Shown: positions 1 to 7,782 of the stretch, in pieces
How the letters are laid out: each line of letters opens with the position of its first letter
How positions within the stretch are numbered: position 1 is the first letter of the stretch
Assembly (NCBI GenBank): GCA_020200315.1
Contig: JAIVIZ010000086.1
Coordinates: 1-37,203, forward strand
Direction: 5' to 3'
Source: Sphingomonadales bacterium
GTDB lineage: Bacteria > Pseudomonadota > Alphaproteobacteria > Sphingomonadales > Sphingomonadaceae
Length of the DNA: 37,203 nucleotides
Translations under genes and position numbers: made by a program
Notes under the pieces: model-generated
Database searches by the model: none
Told to the model about the DNA's origin: nothing
What the model saw: only the letters and a program-made list of their open reading frames with translations

Positions 1-1
1 G

Positions 2-643
2 CTGGGCGATGTCGCGCCCCTGAAGGATATGATCGCTGTCTCGAAGGCAGCGGGGGCGATGGTGCTGGTCGACGAAGCTCACTCGATGGGCTTCATCGGC
101 GAGAATGGCCGCGGCGTCGCCGAGGCGCAGGGCGTGATCGACGACGTCGACTTCATCATCGGCACGTTCTCCAAGTCGGTCGGCACGGTCGGCGGCTTCT
201 GCGTCTCGAACCATCCCAAGTTCGAGATCCTTCGCCTCGTCTGCCGCCCCTATGTGTTCACCGCCTCGCTTCCGCCGAGCGTGGTTGCCACCGCAGCGAC
301 CTCCATTCGCAAGCTGATGCACGGATCGAACAAACGGGCGCATCTGCTCGAAAATTCCAGGAGCCTCCACGCGGGGTTGAAGCAACTCGGCTTCACGCTC
401 GGAACGGAAGAGCCGCAGTCGGCGATCATCGCGGTCATCATGCCCGATCTCGAGAAGGGTGCCCTGATGTGGGAGGCGCTGCTCAAGGAGGGTCTCTACG
501 TGAACCTCGCACGACCCCCGGCGACCCCTGGCAACATGACCCTGCTGCGCTGCTCGCTGTGCGCCGAACATACGAGCGATCAGGTCGGTGAAATCCTCGG
601 CATGTTCGCGGCAGCGGGACGAGCGACCGGTTGCATCGGATAG
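2..643 (+). CDS. spt: Serine palmitoyltransferase, C-terminal part (5' end outside window)
   Basis: This is a PLP-dependent alpha-oxoamine synthase that condenses L-serine with palmitoyl-CoA to 3-ketodihydrosphingosine, the first step of sphingolipid synthesis. The reading frame is open from the window edge, so about half the enzyme lies upstream. Visible are the PLP-ring contacts in VDEAHSMG and the Schiff-base lysine in GTFSKSVGTVGG. The stretch RLVCRPYVFTASLPPSVVA is, from memory, nearly identical to soluble serine palmitoyltransferase of Sphingomonas paucimobilis, which separates it from the related BioF and Kbl enzymes. The frame ends at TAG, 50 bases before the histidine kinase. Sphingolipids replace or supplement LPS in sphingomonads, which fits the lipid kinase operon a few kilobases away. 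An AONS-family enzyme of other specificity is the only serious alternative. Confidence 0.93.
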   Translation: MGDVAPLKDMIAVSKAAGAMVLVDEAHSMGFIGENGRGVAEAQGVIDDVDFIIGTFSKSVGTVGGFCVSNHPKFEILRLVCRPYVFTASLPPSVVATAATSIRKLMHGSNKRAHLLENSRSLHAGLKQLGFTLGTEEPQSAIIAVIMPDLEKGALMWEALLKEGLYVNLARPPATPGNMTLLRCSLCAEHTSDQVGEILGMFAAAGRATGCIG

Positions 644-693
644 CTCGCTTCGCGACTCTTCCGCTCAAGCGTCAAGGCGCGTAGGCTCGCACC

Positions 694-2673
694 ATGACGC
701 CGACGGAAGAGCTGCAGTTCGATTGGCGCCGCGGCGGAGCCGCCGCGGCCGGGCTCATCGCGACACTCATCCTGCTCGGCATGGTGTTTCTCGTCGCCGT
801 TTCGAACCACGCTCGGGACTCCGCGCTGGAAAGCGAACGGCACGCCTACGACGTCAACCTGCTGACGCGCAGCGTCGATGCAACCCTCGTTCGCGCGGAG
901 GCTGCGCTCGGCAATTACGTGCTCGATGAGGATGAGCGCGTCACCGGCAACATCTATTACAGCCAATGGCGCCTCGCCGGCGAGGAGATCAACCAGCTTG
1001 ACCGGCTCGTCGCCAGCGATCCCGAGCAAAGCCGGCGCGTGGATGATCTCGAGAAAATCTATCAACTGCGCAGCGGCCAGTTCGCTACCGCCGCGCGCGC
1101 CGTTGCCGCCAAACAGGGCACGCTGGCAATCAACCTTTACTATCAGGCATCGCGGTCGCCGACGGGACCGGCGCTTCAGGCCAAGCTCGGCGAGATCGCC
1201 CAAAGCGAGCGGTCAGCGCTCGAAGCGCGAATTGCGCAGACCCAATTCTTTTCAGCCGAAGCGGATCGGTTGACCGATTATCTCAGCTGGCTCGGTGTGC
1301 TGGCCGGGATTGGCGGGATCATTCTTGGCGCGATTGCCGTGCAGGCGCTTCGTCAGAACGCCCTCGCCCGCCGCGAGGCCGAGAGCGAATATGAGCGCAG
1401 CCTCGCTTTGGAAGAGGCGGTTGCCGACCGAACGCGCGAGTTGAGCCTCGCCAATGAGGCGCTGAAAACAGAAGCGATCGAGCGGCAGTCGGCCGAAGCC
1501 CAACTGCGGCAGGTTCAGAAAATGGAGGCGGTCGGACAGCTTACCGGCGGTATCGCGCACGACTTCAACAATATGCTGGCGGTCGTGGTCGGCGGGATCG
1601 ACCTTGCGCGCCGGCGTCTCAACGGCCCACGCCGCGAGGTCATGCTCCACCTTAACAACGCCATGGAAGGAGCAACGCGCGCGGCCGCCCTCACCCGTCG
1701 CCTGCTGTCCTTTGCCCGGTCAGAGCCGCTCTTGCCGGAGCGCGTGGACAGCTCCAGCCTCGTCGCCGGCATGTCCGACCTTCTCGACCGTACGCTGGGC
1801 GAACGAATTAGTGTCGACACCAACCTCGACCCTCATGCCTGGGCGACGTTCGTCGACCCGCATCAGCTCGAAAACGCCATCCTCAACCTCGCTGTGAACG
1901 CCCGCGATGCGATGGACGGCACCGGCCAACTCACCATCGAAACCACCAACGTCAGCCTCGGCGCCAATGCCGTGGGCGACATCCGGGCCGGCGACTATGT
2001 GCGGGTGTCGGTCAGCGATACCGGGGCGGGCATGCCTGCGGATGTGATCGAGCGCGCCTTCGAGCCTTTCTTCACGACCAAGCCGGTCGGCAAGGGCACG
2101 GGTCTCGGGCTCAGTCAGATCTTCGGTTTTGCCCATCAGTCTGGCGGCGAGGTCGGCATCGAAAGCAAGGTCGGCAAGGGCACGACCGTGTCGATCTACT
2201 TGCCGCGAACCGAAGCGCAGGCGACCGTGCGACTTCATCCGGCGATGCAGCGGGGCGAAGCCGAGGCGCGAGTGCCCGGTGCGCGCATCCTGTTGGTCGA
2301 GGACGATCCGCGAGTCCGCGCCGCAACGGTCGGCGCGCTCGAAGATCTCGATTACGAGCCGGTCGCCTGCAGCAGCGGCGTCGAGGCGATCGCACTGTTC
2401 GATGCGGAGTCGTTCGACCTCGTCATCTCGGACGTGGTCATGCCCGAGATGACCGGCCCCGAGCTGATCCGCATCCTCAAGGCGCGGCGACCCGATATCG
2501 CGGTGATGTTCGTCACCGGCTATGTCGGTGAGGGCGAGAGCGATGACCTCGTCGGCCATGAGCTGCTGAGGAAGCCCTTCACGGTTGGCGCACTCGCCGG
2601 CGCCATCGTGCGCGCGCTGGACCGCGACTTCAGTGAATCGCCCCGGAGCGGAGGAGCCGCGGCAGCAGGCTGA
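694..2673 (+). CDS. Hybrid sensor histidine kinase with CHASE3-like sensor and C-terminal receiver
   Basis: This is a membrane-bound two-component kinase of 659 residues. A first membrane segment lies at about residues 17-37. A periplasmic helical domain of CHASE3 type follows to about 190, then a second membrane segment at about 195-218. A coiled coil at about 220-275 leads into HisKA with the phosphoacceptor H289 in [10 protein letters not shown]. The ATPase domain shows the N-box ([12 protein letters not shown]), the G1 box (DTGAGMP) and the G2 box (GKGTGLGL). A receiver domain follows, with the acidic pair EDD and phosphoacceptor D580 in [10 protein letters not shown]. The internal receiver suggests a phosphorelay or feedback design. 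No cognate regulator is next to it, so it looks like an orphan. Its last 44 bases overlap the tail of the converging nucleotidyltransferase gene. The signal sensed cannot be told from sequence. Confidence 0.93.
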   Translation: MTPTEELQFDWRRGGAAAAGLIATLILLGMVFLVAVSNHARDSALESERHAYDVNLLTRSVDATLVRAEAALGNYVLDEDERVTGNIYYSQWRLAGEEINQLDRLVASDPEQSRRVDDLEKIYQLRSGQFATAARAVAAKQGTLAINLYYQASRSPTGPALQAKLGEIAQSERSALEARIAQTQFFSAEADRLTDYLSWLGVLAGIGGIILGAIAVQALRQNALARREAESEYERSLALEEAVADRTRELSLANEALKTEAIERQSAEAQLRQVQKMEAVGQLTGGIAHDFNNMLAVVVGGIDLARRRLNGPRREVMLHLNNAMEGATRAAALTRRLLSFARSEPLLPERVDSSSLVAGMSDLLDRTLGERISVDTNLDPHAWATFVDPHQLENAILNLAVNARDAMDGTGQLTIETTNVSLGANAVGDIRAGDYVRVSVSDTGAGMPADVIERAFEPFFTTKPVGKGTGLGLSQIFGFAHQSGGEVGIESKVGKGTTVSIYLPRTEAQATVRLHPAMQRGEAEARVPGARILLVEDDPRVRAATVGALEDLDYEPVACSSGVEAIALFDAESFDLVISDVVMPEMTGPELIRILKARRPDIAVMFVTGYVGEGESDDLVGHELLRKPFTVGALAGAIVRALDRDFSESPRSGGAAAAG

Positions 2674-3493
2674 TCGCGGCGAGCAGCGGATGGCGGCGTT
2701 GCCACGGCTTCAGCGCGAACTTCGTCCCGGCATGGCGATTGATTTTCCACACGATGTAGTCGGCGCCGCCCGCATAGGTGACACTCGCCTTGGCAAGGCG
2801 GAACACCGACAACGCTTTGCCTTCGAGCCGCCGTCGCATCCATCCATGGCTCGAACGGACCGCAACGGCCAACGCCGGCATGGTGAATCGGCGATAGCGC
2901 TCGGGATCGGCATCGACCACCGACACAGCGCGGCCTTTTCGCTCCGCCCGAAGCTCGGCTGAATAGGTCAGCGCAAACGCCTGTCGCCACAGGTCGAGTT
3001 CGTCGTCCAGATGACCAACGCTCGGCAGTGCCGAACCAAGCAGCGTCGGTGCGGCGCGGGCCACCGCCGCTACGGTTCTGTCGCGCGCGGCTTGACTACT
3101 CGCCCACACAAGCCGCGCTGGCTGGGCGAAGCGCGCCCACACCGACACGCTGCGCGTCTTTGGGCCGTTCAGCCGGTCAAAATCCCGCTCGCTCACCACA
3201 GCGTATTTGGCCGCAAGTCCGCCCAGTTCGAACGGAAAGACATTTGGTGGGATCAGGCGGTTGGCGAGCGCCAGCCAGCGCTTGCCATAGGCAGAGCGAT
3301 AGTCGGACACGATCAGATAGAAATCGAGCATCAGGCCGTCGAACTTCGCCTCGCGAAGGCACGACCCGTAGAACAGCACCGCGCGCGATGCATCGCCATG
3401 CTTCGCTGCGATGGCTTCAGCCAGGCGGGTGACTTGCGGATCGACGTCCTGCTCCAGCTCGGCGCGGACGAGCTCGACGAGCGGCTCGGTCAT
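2630..3493 (-). CDS. TAM41/Mmp37-like nucleotidyltransferase (possible lipid cytidylyltransferase)
   Basis: This 287-residue protein starts at an ATG four bases after the stop of the lipid kinase gene, so the two are probably co-translated. Residues 40-60 carry a nucleotidyltransferase signature: FYGS (G43, S44), then MLDF (D57) about 13 residues later. NRLIPPNVFPFE and KYAVVSERDF follow. This order resembles the TAM41/Mmp37 family, whose members have YGSG, then M-[LI]-DF, then KYGV, and which make CDP-diacylglycerol from phosphatidic acid and CTP in mitochondria. The resemblance is my reading by eye, not a search result. I infer that it activates a phosphorylated lipid made by the neighbouring kinase. 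The C-terminal third is basic and amphipathic, as expected for a membrane-surface enzyme. An upstream in-frame ATG (3559) lies inside the kinase gene and is less likely. A generic nucleotidyltransferase of unknown substrate is the fallback. Confidence 0.72.
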   Translation of the reverse strand: MTEPLVELVRAELEQDVDPQVTRLAEAIAAKHGDASRAVLFYGSCLREAKFDGLMLDFYLIVSDYRSAYGKRWLALANRLIPPNVFPFELGGLAAKYAVVSERDFDRLNGPKTRSVSVWARFAQPARLVWASSQAARDRTVAAVARAAPTLLGSALPSVGHLDDELDLWRQAFALTYSAELRAERKGRAVSVVDADPERYRRFTMPALAVAVRSSHGWMRRRLEGKALSVFRLAKASVTYAGGADYIVWKINRHAGTKFALKPWQRRHPLLAAISLLPRLLRSGAIH

Positions 3494-3497
3494 AAGG

Positions 3498-4472
3498 TCA
3501 AGCGGCGAGGCGGACGAACGACAGCGGCAGGGTCGAGCGCAGCGTGATTGGCTGGCCAATCTCGGCGCGGAACGTCTCCCCGTCCAGAATTACGTCGGAC
3601 GCATCCCCCTCAATCGAAATCTCGTCCGATCCCTCGATGTGAACGCCATCGAGCTTGCTCCGGTCGAGCTTGCCGACGAGGCTGGCGGCGATCGCCCGCA
3701 TCAGCAGGAACGGCCGCTGTTCCACTGCCAGCAGCTTGAGGCGGCCGGTCCGCACCGTGCCCACGTCCGATGTCAGCAGAAGCTTCTCGAGGGTGGTGAC
3801 CAGCAGCAGGGCGAAGCGCCCCGTCAGTTTGCCGTCGCGCCGAACCGAGACGCTGAGCGGGCTCGGCGCTGGCGGCAGGAAGCTCATCTTCAGCCCGAAC
3901 AACTGGCGCACCATCAGCGCCAGCGCGGCCAGCACATGACTGACTCCGTTGGGCAGGCCGAGCGGATAGATTTTATTGCGGCAGTAGAGCATCGTGTCGG
4001 CCAGGCCTGCCCCGCCGAGGAACATGCCGATCACGGGCTTGCCCTCGCCATTGCCATGCCGCAGCGCAATCAGCTCGCGCGGCACGAGGTGCGCCGAAAG
4101 ATCCCCTTGGGCAAGCTCGACCAGCCGCTCGAACGCAGCAATCGGGTCGCCGTGCGCGCCGAGGTCAAGCGCGATGAGGTTGGTCTTGCCGCTCGGCAGC
4201 ACGGCGACCGGCGGCGGCGCTTCGCCGAAATGACCGCCATTGTGCAGTTCGGTGAGCGCCGCCTGGACCGTACCGTCGCCGCCGTTGATGACCAGCATCG
4301 CAGGCTTGACCCGCGCGATGGTCTTCAGCGCCTCGCCGATCTGCTCGACCCGCTCGACCTCATAATGGAAGATATCTGGATGCGCCGCGCAATAGGCCCG
4401 GACACGGGGCAGCTGCGCGACATTGCCGGTCGATTTCGGGTTCGACAGCAAGGCGATACGCGCGCGGCCCAT
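3498..4472 (-). CDS. Diacylglycerol/sphingosine kinase family lipid kinase
   Basis: This 324-residue protein has the DAGK catalytic fold signature: NPKSTGN near the start (nucleotide-binding NP-x-SG-type motif) and GGDGT at residues 64-68 within LVINGGDGTVQAAL, followed by a GKTN motif where the family has GT-x-N. Such enzymes transfer phosphate from ATP to lipid hydroxyls (diacylglycerol, sphingoid bases, ceramide). The start ATG overlaps the stop of the DUF2141 gene as TGATG, and the TAM41-like gene starts four bases after its stop. This makes a tight three-gene unit. Caulobacter encodes a DAGK-domain ceramide kinase (CpgB) near its sphingolipid genes. With serine palmitoyltransferase 3 kb away, ceramide or a sphingoid base is a plausible substrate here. 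Diacylglycerol or undecaprenol cannot be excluded. Confidence 0.88.
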   Translation of the reverse strand: MGRARIALLSNPKSTGNVAQLPRVRAYCAAHPDIFHYEVERVEQIGEALKTIARVKPAMLVINGGDGTVQAALTELHNGGHFGEAPPPVAVLPSGKTNLIALDLGAHGDPIAAFERLVELAQGDLSAHLVPRELIALRHGNGEGKPVIGMFLGGAGLADTMLYCRNKIYPLGLPNGVSHVLAALALMVRQLFGLKMSFLPPAPSPLSVSVRRDGKLTGRFALLLVTTLEKLLLTSDVGTVRTGRLKLLAVEQRPFLLMRAIAASLVGKLDRSKLDGVHIEGSDEISIEGDASDVILDGETFRAEIGQPITLRSTLPLSFVRLAA

Positions 4473-4969
4473 CAGCTCTTCGCAGGACCGATCGAGAGGC
4501 CGCGGACATACATCAGGGTGACATCCGTGCGGGTCGGGCCGTTGCCGACCCGGATACCGGTCTGATTGAAGGCGGGCTTCAGGTTGAAGATGGTAAGGTG
4601 CGGGTTGCGCGAAAAACCGCCGCCGTCGGCACGGTCCTTGTCGCCGTTGCCATTCAGATCGTGGTGCAGCGCAACCGCGTACACACCGGGGGCCGGCACG
4701 GCGATGCAGATCTCCATCGGCGCGGTCGAGCGGACCGGGACGACGACGTTGCGCAGCTTGCCGTGATGCACGAGGTAGCGCGCCGGATTCCCGTCGTAGA
4801 GCGACACCTTGATCGTTCCCGTCGGCTCCTTGAAGCCCCTTACGAGGACATCGATCGACGGCCTGCCCGAGGTGCAGGCGGCCGCATCCGACCCAACCGC
4901 GGTGGCTGATGCGCCACTGCCCGTCGGCAGCGTGGCGATTATCGTGAACAACAAACCGAATTTCCGCAT
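4472..4969 (-). CDS. DUF2141-family secreted protein
   Basis: This 165-residue protein starts MRKFGLLFTIIATL and has a typical Sec signal peptide ending around the Ala/Ser-rich stretch at residues 18-25. The mature part matches the DUF2141 pattern: a beta-rich core with VRGFKEPTGTIKVSLYDGNP, then GVYAVALHHDLNGNGDKD, an Asp/Asn-rich loop that could bind calcium, and a C-terminal run into VTLMYVRG. Its molecular function is unknown. It is the first gene of the operon with the lipid kinase (overlapping TGATG) and the TAM41-like protein, so a periplasmic or outer-membrane role linked to the lipid product is plausible. The chosen ATG is the one that places the signal peptide at the N-terminus; an upstream in-frame ATG at 5101 would run into the lptF promoter region. 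It is divergent from lptF, with about 120 bases between. Confidence 0.85.
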   Translation of the reverse strand: MRKFGLLFTIIATLPTGSGASATAVGSDAAACTSGRPSIDVLVRGFKEPTGTIKVSLYDGNPARYLVHHGKLRNVVVPVRSTAPMEICIAVPAPGVYAVALHHDLNGNGDKDRADGGGFSRNPHLTIFNLKPAFNQTGIRVGNGPTRTDVTLMYVRGLSIGPAKS

Positions 4970-5091
4970 GATTTTCCAAACCGCTTCGCTATGAGGACTA
5001 GGACGGCAGCGCCCACAGCGAGGGCAGACTGCCCCTATCCGCTCTGTCGGCCCTGTTTGCGGCCAAATCATGGTATTGGGACGACCAAAAC

Positions 5092-6336
5092 TTGCCGGCA
5101 TTGATCGACCGATATCTGGCCCGCACCATCGCCGTTCCGCTGATCGGAACGCTGGTGCTCGCGTCGATGCTGTTCGTGCTCGACAAGATGCTGAAGCTGT
5201 TCAGCTTCGTGATCGACGCGGGCGGGCCGGTGAAGGTCGTGTGGCAGATGCTCGCCAACCTGCTTCCGGAATATTTCTCGCTCGGCATTCCGATCGGGCT
5301 TCTGCTCGGAATCCTTCTCGCCTTCCGCAAGCTCGCGACCTCGTCCGAGCTCGATGCCTTGCGAGGCAGCGGCGTCGGCTATGGCCGCCTGCTGCGCGTG
5401 CCCTACATCTTTGCCATTGGATTGACGCTGCTCAATCTGGCGATCGTCGGTTATATCGAGCCGTGGGCGCGCTACCGCTACGAGCGGCTGCGCTTCGACC
5501 TCACCTCCGGCGCGCTGGGTGCCGCGATCAAGGTCGGCGAGTTCAATCGGCTGGGCAAACGGATGACGCTGCGAATCGAGCGCAGCGACCACGACGGCAC
5601 GCAGCTCAAGGGCATTTTCCTTCAGGTCGACGACAAGCCGGGATCGACCGTTGCGGCGACCGCGGCGGAAGGGCGGTTCCTCGCCACCGACGATCCCAAC
5701 ACGATCCTCTTCCGCCTCAAGAAGGGCCGCCTCATCCAACAGATGGACAAGTTCGCCGCGCCGCGAAGCCTCGCCTTCGACAGCTACGACCTGCCGATCA
5801 GCCTGCCGGCGATCGACAAGTTCCGGGGGCGCGGCAAGGACGAAGACGAACTGACGCTGATCGAGGTGCTGAAGCGCGGATACGGTCCGGGCGGACCGTT
5901 CAATCGCGACCCCGCACAGGCCAATGCCAATTACCGCCTAGTTGAGGCGCTGATGATGCTGGTGCTGCCGCTGCTCGCGGTTGCCCTGGCCGTCCCGCCC
6001 AAGCGGAGCACTTCATCGTTGGGCATCTTCGTCGCGATCGTAATGGTCGTCACCTACCACAAGATCAATCAATATGGGGAGCAGATGGGGGCGCAGGGCC
6101 GGCTCGATCCATTGCTCGCGCTGTGGGGCCCGTTCCTCCTTCTGTTCTCGCTGATCCTGTGGATGTATCACGTCGTTGCGCATCGTCCCGGCGGTCAGCC
6201 GATCGGCGCGCTCGAGCGCTTCTTCGCCAAAATCAGCAAGTCGGTCCGGCGCCTGTTCAAACGGCGCTTCCGTGGTCTGAACGGAACGCAAGCCGACGAG
6301 GACGAGGATGAAGGCACAACGGCAGTGCCGGCATGA
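5092..6336 (+). CDS. lptF: LPS export ABC transporter permease LptF
   Basis: This 414-residue inner-membrane protein is of the LptF/LptG (YjgP/YjgQ) family. It shows paired N-terminal membrane helices (IAVPLIGTLVLASMLFVLDKM), the conserved PEYFSLGIPIGLLLGILLAF segment, the coupling motif ELDALRGSGV, a periplasmic jellyroll of roughly 150 residues, and a C-terminal block of three helices with the conserved PPKRSTSSLGIF region. With LptG and the ATPase LptB it extracts lipopolysaccharide from the inner membrane. A second TTG lies nine bases downstream. No ATG is in frame near the start, so TTG initiation at 5092 is the best call but not certain. The stop overlaps the lptG start by four bases (ATGA). 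The C-terminus has a cytoplasmic basic patch followed by a run of acidic residues. Confidence 0.93.
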   Translation: MPALIDRYLARTIAVPLIGTLVLASMLFVLDKMLKLFSFVIDAGGPVKVVWQMLANLLPEYFSLGIPIGLLLGILLAFRKLATSSELDALRGSGVGYGRLLRVPYIFAIGLTLLNLAIVGYIEPWARYRYERLRFDLTSGALGAAIKVGEFNRLGKRMTLRIERSDHDGTQLKGIFLQVDDKPGSTVAATAAEGRFLATDDPNTILFRLKKGRLIQQMDKFAAPRSLAFDSYDLPISLPAIDKFRGRGKDEDELTLIEVLKRGYGPGGPFNRDPAQANANYRLVEALMMLVLPLLAVALAVPPKRSTSSLGIFVAIVMVVTYHKINQYGEQMGAQGRLDPLLALWGPFLLLFSLILWMYHVVAHRPGGQPIGALERFFAKISKSVRRLFKRRFRGLNGTQADEDEDEGTTAVPA

Positions 6337-7442
6337 TCAACTTCGACTTCATGCCCTCGGCCCCGATCGCGCGCTACACGGCGAAACTGTTCCTGACGCG
6401 CACGCTTGCCGTGCTCGCGAGCCTCGCGCTCATCCTGATGACGCTCGATCTTCTCGGTGAGAGCGGCAAAATCCTTGCGGTACCCGGCAATGGTCAGGCG
6501 CAGCTCGGGCATTATGTCGTGCTCCGCATCCCGCAGCTGATCTCGCGATTCCTGCCGTTCTCGGCGCTGCTCGGCACGCTGATCGCCTTCGCCGGCCTCA
6601 ATGCCAACAGCGAGGTCATCGCGATGAAGGCCGCGGGCGTCTCCGCTCACCAGATCCTGGCTCCGTTGATCATCGCCAGCTTCGGCGTCGCGGTGGCGAC
6701 TTTCGCCTTCAACGAGACGGTGGTGGTCCATTCCACAGTGGCGCTAAGTGCATGGGAAGATGCCGATTACCATGCCATCCCGCCTGAGAGCGGGGTGTTG
6801 AGCAACATCTGGCTGCTCGATGGCGACGACCTCATCCGCGCGCGCCACGTCGGAGGATCGGGACGGGGTCTGCACCTCGAGCGGGTCACGGTTTACGAGC
6901 GCGATCATGGAACCCTGCAGCGGACGATCGACATCGCCCGTGCGGACCAGTTGCCAGGCGGCGGCGAGCAGGGCTGGCGGCTGAAGGGCGTGCGGACCTA
7001 CGACGCGGCGATGAACCTCGTCAGCGTTCAGCCGGAAGCGATCGGCTTCAGGGGTGTCAGCCGAGTGCGCTTCACCCTGGCCAAGGTCGACCCGACCGAG
7101 CAGGATTTTCCGACGTTGCGCCACTCGATCGCCGAGCTGGAGGCGGCGGGGCGTCCGACCGAGGAGGCACGCGCCGGCCTATGGCACAAAATCGCCGCGC
7201 CGTTGTCGACGATGCTGATGCCGCTGCTGGCCGCGATCGCGGCCTTCGGCCTCGCCCGCTCCGGCCAGGTGCTGCTCCGCGCCTGTGTGGGTATGGCGCT
7301 CGGCTTCGCCTATTTCGTGGTCGACAATTTCAGCTTGGCGATGGGCAATGTCGGCATCTACCCACCGTTCCTTGCCGCTTGGGCGCCCTTCCTGCTGTTC
7401 CTGCTGATCGGTGAAACCGTCCTCATCCGCAGCGAAGAATAG
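6333..7442 (+). CDS. lptG: LPS export ABC transporter permease LptG
   Basis: This 369-residue partner of LptF is translated from an ATG overlapping the lptF stop. It has the family layout: N-terminal helix (TLAVLASLALILMTLDLLGE), the segment PQLISRFLPFSALLGTLIAF, the coupling-helix motif NANSEVIAMKAAGVSAHQI that contacts LptB, a periplasmic beta-jellyroll at about residues 140-260, and the C-terminal helices with AAPLSTMLMPLLAAIAAFG. Together with LptF it forms the transmembrane part of the Lpt LPS extractor. LptB is not in the window. LptF and LptG are told apart by order (F before G) and by the longer periplasmic region and shorter tail here. The stop codon overlaps the -35 element of the predicted stress promoter. 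Confidence 0.93.
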   Translation: MINFDFMPSAPIARYTAKLFLTRTLAVLASLALILMTLDLLGESGKILAVPGNGQAQLGHYVVLRIPQLISRFLPFSALLGTLIAFAGLNANSEVIAMKAAGVSAHQILAPLIIASFGVAVATFAFNETVVVHSTVALSAWEDADYHAIPPESGVLSNIWLLDGDDLIRARHVGGSGRGLHLERVTVYERDHGTLQRTIDIARADQLPGGGEQGWRLKGVRTYDAAMNLVSVQPEAIGFRGVSRVRFTLAKVDPTEQDFPTLRHSIAELEAAGRPTEEARAGLWHKIAAPLSTMLMPLLAAIAAFGLARSGQVLLRACVGMALGFAYFVVDNFSLAMGNVGIYPPFLAAWAPFLLFLLIGETVLIRSEE

Positions 7443-7466
7443 GAACGTGGTCGCTGCATCGTCGTT
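7442..7466 (+). promoter_or_regulatory. EcfG-type general stress promoter
   Basis: The sequence reads GGAAC at 7442-7446, 16 bases, then CGTT at 7463-7466. This is an exact match to the alphaproteobacterial EcfG (sigma-EcfG) consensus GGAAC-N16/17-CGTT. It sits 29 bases before the ATG of the small hydrophilic protein gene at 7495, the correct place for a short leader. Its -35 element overlaps the lptG stop codon. The match is seen directly; use by EcfG is inferred. Confidence 0.7.
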
Positions 7467-7494
7467 GTCCCAGCGAAGCTGGAGGATGAGCGCG

Positions 7495-7782
7495 ATGGTC
7501 GATGACAAGCACCCGATGCAGGCCGACGGCGAGCAGCTTCGCACGAAGGACGATCGGCTGGAGAGCGTTGGAAAACCTGCCACGCGCCCTGCCGCGCCGG
7601 GCCAGACCGGCGAGTCAGGCGGCGGTCCCTACCCAAACCCCTACACCGGTCAGGTCAGCGATCCGGACGGGCCCGACAAGTTCCTCGGCCACGGCGGCCA
7701 GAGCGAAATCGAATATCACGGACCGGGTGAGGACGGCGACGAAGGCGGCGCCAAGGCGAATGCCGTGACCGAAGAGGATTAG
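7495..7782 (+). CDS. Small hydrophilic stress-type protein, unknown function
   Basis: This protein of 95 residues begins MVDDKHPMQADGEQ. It is strongly hydrophilic and rich in Gly, Pro, Asp and Glu, with no hydrophobic core segment, no signal peptide and no cysteine, so it is probably disordered. The middle reads GGPYPNPYTGQVSDPDGPDKF. I do not recognise a family. The start was chosen because GGAGG lies at 7481-7485 with nine bases of spacing; an ATG at 7486 would abut the ribosome site. The EcfG-type promoter just upstream suggests expression as part of the general stress response, and the composition resembles other small soluble stress proteins. The stop shares bases with the stop of the converging exonuclease III gene. 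Confidence 0.7.
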   Translation: MVDDKHPMQADGEQLRTKDDRLESVGKPATRPAAPGQTGESGGGPYPNPYTGQVSDPDGPDKFLGHGGQSEIEYHGPGEDGDEGGAKANAVTEED

